Positions 63,015-64,000 of a stretch of DNA of 64,000 nt are shown one piece after another. The first letter of the stretch is position 1. The number at the start of each line of letters is the position of its first letter. The notes beneath the pieces were generated by a model. It saw nothing but the letters and a program-made list of their open reading frames with translations, made no database searches and was not told where the DNA came from. The translations under genes were made by a program, and so were the position numbers. Origin of the DNA: Clostridia bacterium (GTDB taxonomy: Bacteria; Bacillota; Clostridia; UBA1381; UBA9506); the NCBI GenBank assembly GCA_017415145.1, contig JAFQJE010000001.1, positions 1 through 64,000 on the forward strand, read 5' to 3'.

Positions 63015-63043
63015 ATTTTAGCATATATGATACTTTGTGTCAA
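63015..63043 (-). promoter_or_regulatory. Promoter of the pyr operon
   Basis: -35 TTGACA (63038-63043), 17-nt spacer, -10 TAAAAT (63015-63020), minus strand. The -35 box ends 4 nt from the stop codon of the MATE gene, and no terminator separates them, so readthrough from upstream is possible. Confidence 0.85.
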
Positions 63044-63047
63044 TAAA

Positions 63048-64000
63048 TTAACTCATTTTATTCTGTTCTTTTTTATACTCCCTGAGAGCTTCTCTTCCTG
63101 TTTCTGTTACAGGCATAATCCATCTTTTTGAGAAAAAATGCCGTATGCATAACACCACTTTCGGCCAGTCATCAAAGATAAGACTCAAACCATATACCCA
63201 GATAAAGGGGAGTCTGAAAATATATGCAGAAACCGCCGCGGCTACCACACCAAAAAACCAAAGACATGAAAGGTCATATTTCATACCTGTCTTCGTATCA
63301 CCGCCGGAACGGAAAATCCCTGTAATTACTACGTACAAAAAGTTCCTAAGCGGAAATTCCATAGCATATATGGCCATAATGGAATATGCTGTATCTATAG
63401 TCAACTGAGTTATAGTGCCTGAAGTGTTGAATATACCGATAAGCTCACGTCTGAAAATAATTATACACACGGAAGTTATCGCTGCAAGCAGTGGCACTAA
63501 AAGTGCAAATCTCTTTGCGTCCTTTATAACCATTTTTATTTTTCCGCCGCCTATTTCCTGTCCTACCATAATGCAACAGGAATTGTTAAGACCTACGAAG
63601 AAAGCAAAGACAATATTATCAAAGGTCTTTAATATAGTCATTGCTGCATAGTATTCATAACCCATATTTGAGTAGATTACATTAAGAGTAAATGTACCCA
63701 GACCCCATAGCATTTCATTAATAATTACAGGCAGAGCACGTGTAAAAAACAGTTTCACATCACCCTTTGAAAAGCTCATTAGCTCACGCAATGGCGCACA
63801 CACTATTTCGTCCTTTTGGTAAATCATTATACATAAAACTATCAAAGGACCAACCCAAGCAGAAATAACCGTGGCAATAGCCGCACCCTCAATGCCTAGC
63901 TCAGGCATTCCAAACTTACCAAAAATAAGTCCGTAATCTAAAAAAGCATTTAATACAGTAGTTACTACAGAAACATACATAGGCAGCTTTGCACGTCCTG
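63048..64000 (-). CDS. MATE-family efflux transporter, partial
   Basis: At least 317 aa; the N-terminal half lies outside the window. The open frame continues to the right edge (residues GRAKLP before the first internal Met). Recognised by MYVSVVTTVLNAFLDYGLIF, ELGIEGAAIATVISAWVG, NNSCCIMVGQEIGGG and a set of about eight hydrophobic helices. MATE proteins export drugs or cations in exchange for Na+ or H+. Substrate unknown. The C-terminal tail is basic and hydrophilic. Confidence 0.9.
   Translation of the reverse strand, partial: GRAKLPMYVSVVTTVLNAFLDYGLIFGKFGMPELGIEGAAIATVISAWVGPLIVLCIMIYQKDEIVCAPLRELMSFSKGDVKLFFTRALPVIINEMLWGLGTFTLNVIYSNMGYEYYAAMTILKTFDNIVFAFFVGLNNSCCIMVGQEIGGGKIKMVIKDAKRFALLVPLLAAITSVCIIIFRRELIGIFNTSGTITQLTIDTAYSIMAIYAMEFPLRNFLYVVITGIFRSGGDTKTGMKYDLSCLWFFGVVAAAVSAYIFRLPFIWVYGLSLIFDDWPKVVLCIRHFFSKRWIMPVTETGREALREYKKEQNKMS

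Noticed and set aside
1-64000. CRISPR arrays, tRNA or rRNA genes, insertion sequences
   Set aside because: I saw no regularly spaced repeats, no cloverleaf with a CCA end, no rRNA segments and no transposase among the translated genes.

Overview
The window looks like the chromosome of a low-GC, Gram-positive, anaerobic Clostridia-type bacterium. I infer this from the Zn-ribbon S14, the Clostridia-type r-protein order, HisZ, PyrK/PyrD 1B, PyrI, the large clade of PurL, a split PurH and S-layer-homology (SLH) surface proteins. I see no rRNA, tRNA, CRISPR array or insertion sequence.

Layout. (1) 1-8531, minus strand: the S10-spc ribosomal protein operon from rpsJ to rplR, with rpsE entering at the left edge. 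It has a clear promoter and a leader of about 310 nt. (2) 8625-10845, plus strand: an RluA-type pseudouridine synthase, luxS and mtnN, i.e. S-adenosylhomocysteine recycling and AI-2 formation. (3) 10863-13492, minus: a large secreted protein with a long structured leader. (4) 13553-19700, minus: a cobalamin-riboswitch operon with an SLH protein resembling a bacterial intrinsic factor/transcobalamin (alpha/alpha toroid plus beta domain), a second beta-domain lipoprotein, EcfT, and one polypeptide fusing both ECF ATPases to an S-component-like membrane domain. (5) 19715-33179, minus: a compact siphovirus packaging, head, tail and lysis cassette with no integrase, repressor or replication genes. 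(6) 33278-33917, plus: a hexapeptide acetyltransferase.

(7) 33965-42263, plus: a complete histidine operon, hisZ-G-D-C-B-H-A-F-IE-K, with a perfect inverted repeat inside its promoter. (8) 42326-54455, plus: a purine operon behind a ZTP riboswitch whose terminator reuses the aptamer's 3' side: purE, a PurF lacking its catalytic cysteine, purM, purN, an archaeal-type IMP cyclohydrolase, a stand-alone AICAR formyltransferase, glyA, purD and purL. (9) 54478-56570, plus: a SEDS-family protein and a DegV protein, ending in a bidirectional terminator. (10) 56565-63043, minus: the pyrimidine operon pyrC-K-D-F-E-B-I plus a cytoplasmic parvulin, behind an attenuator leader with no recognisable PyrR box. 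(11) 63048-64000, minus: the 3' part of a MATE transporter.

Among these, the most interesting are the transcobalamin-like B12 capture operon, the gene-transfer-agent-like phage cassette, and the purine operon with a PurF whose glutaminase site is degraded. Assignments come from reading the sequence and from memory of protein families; no database search was run.
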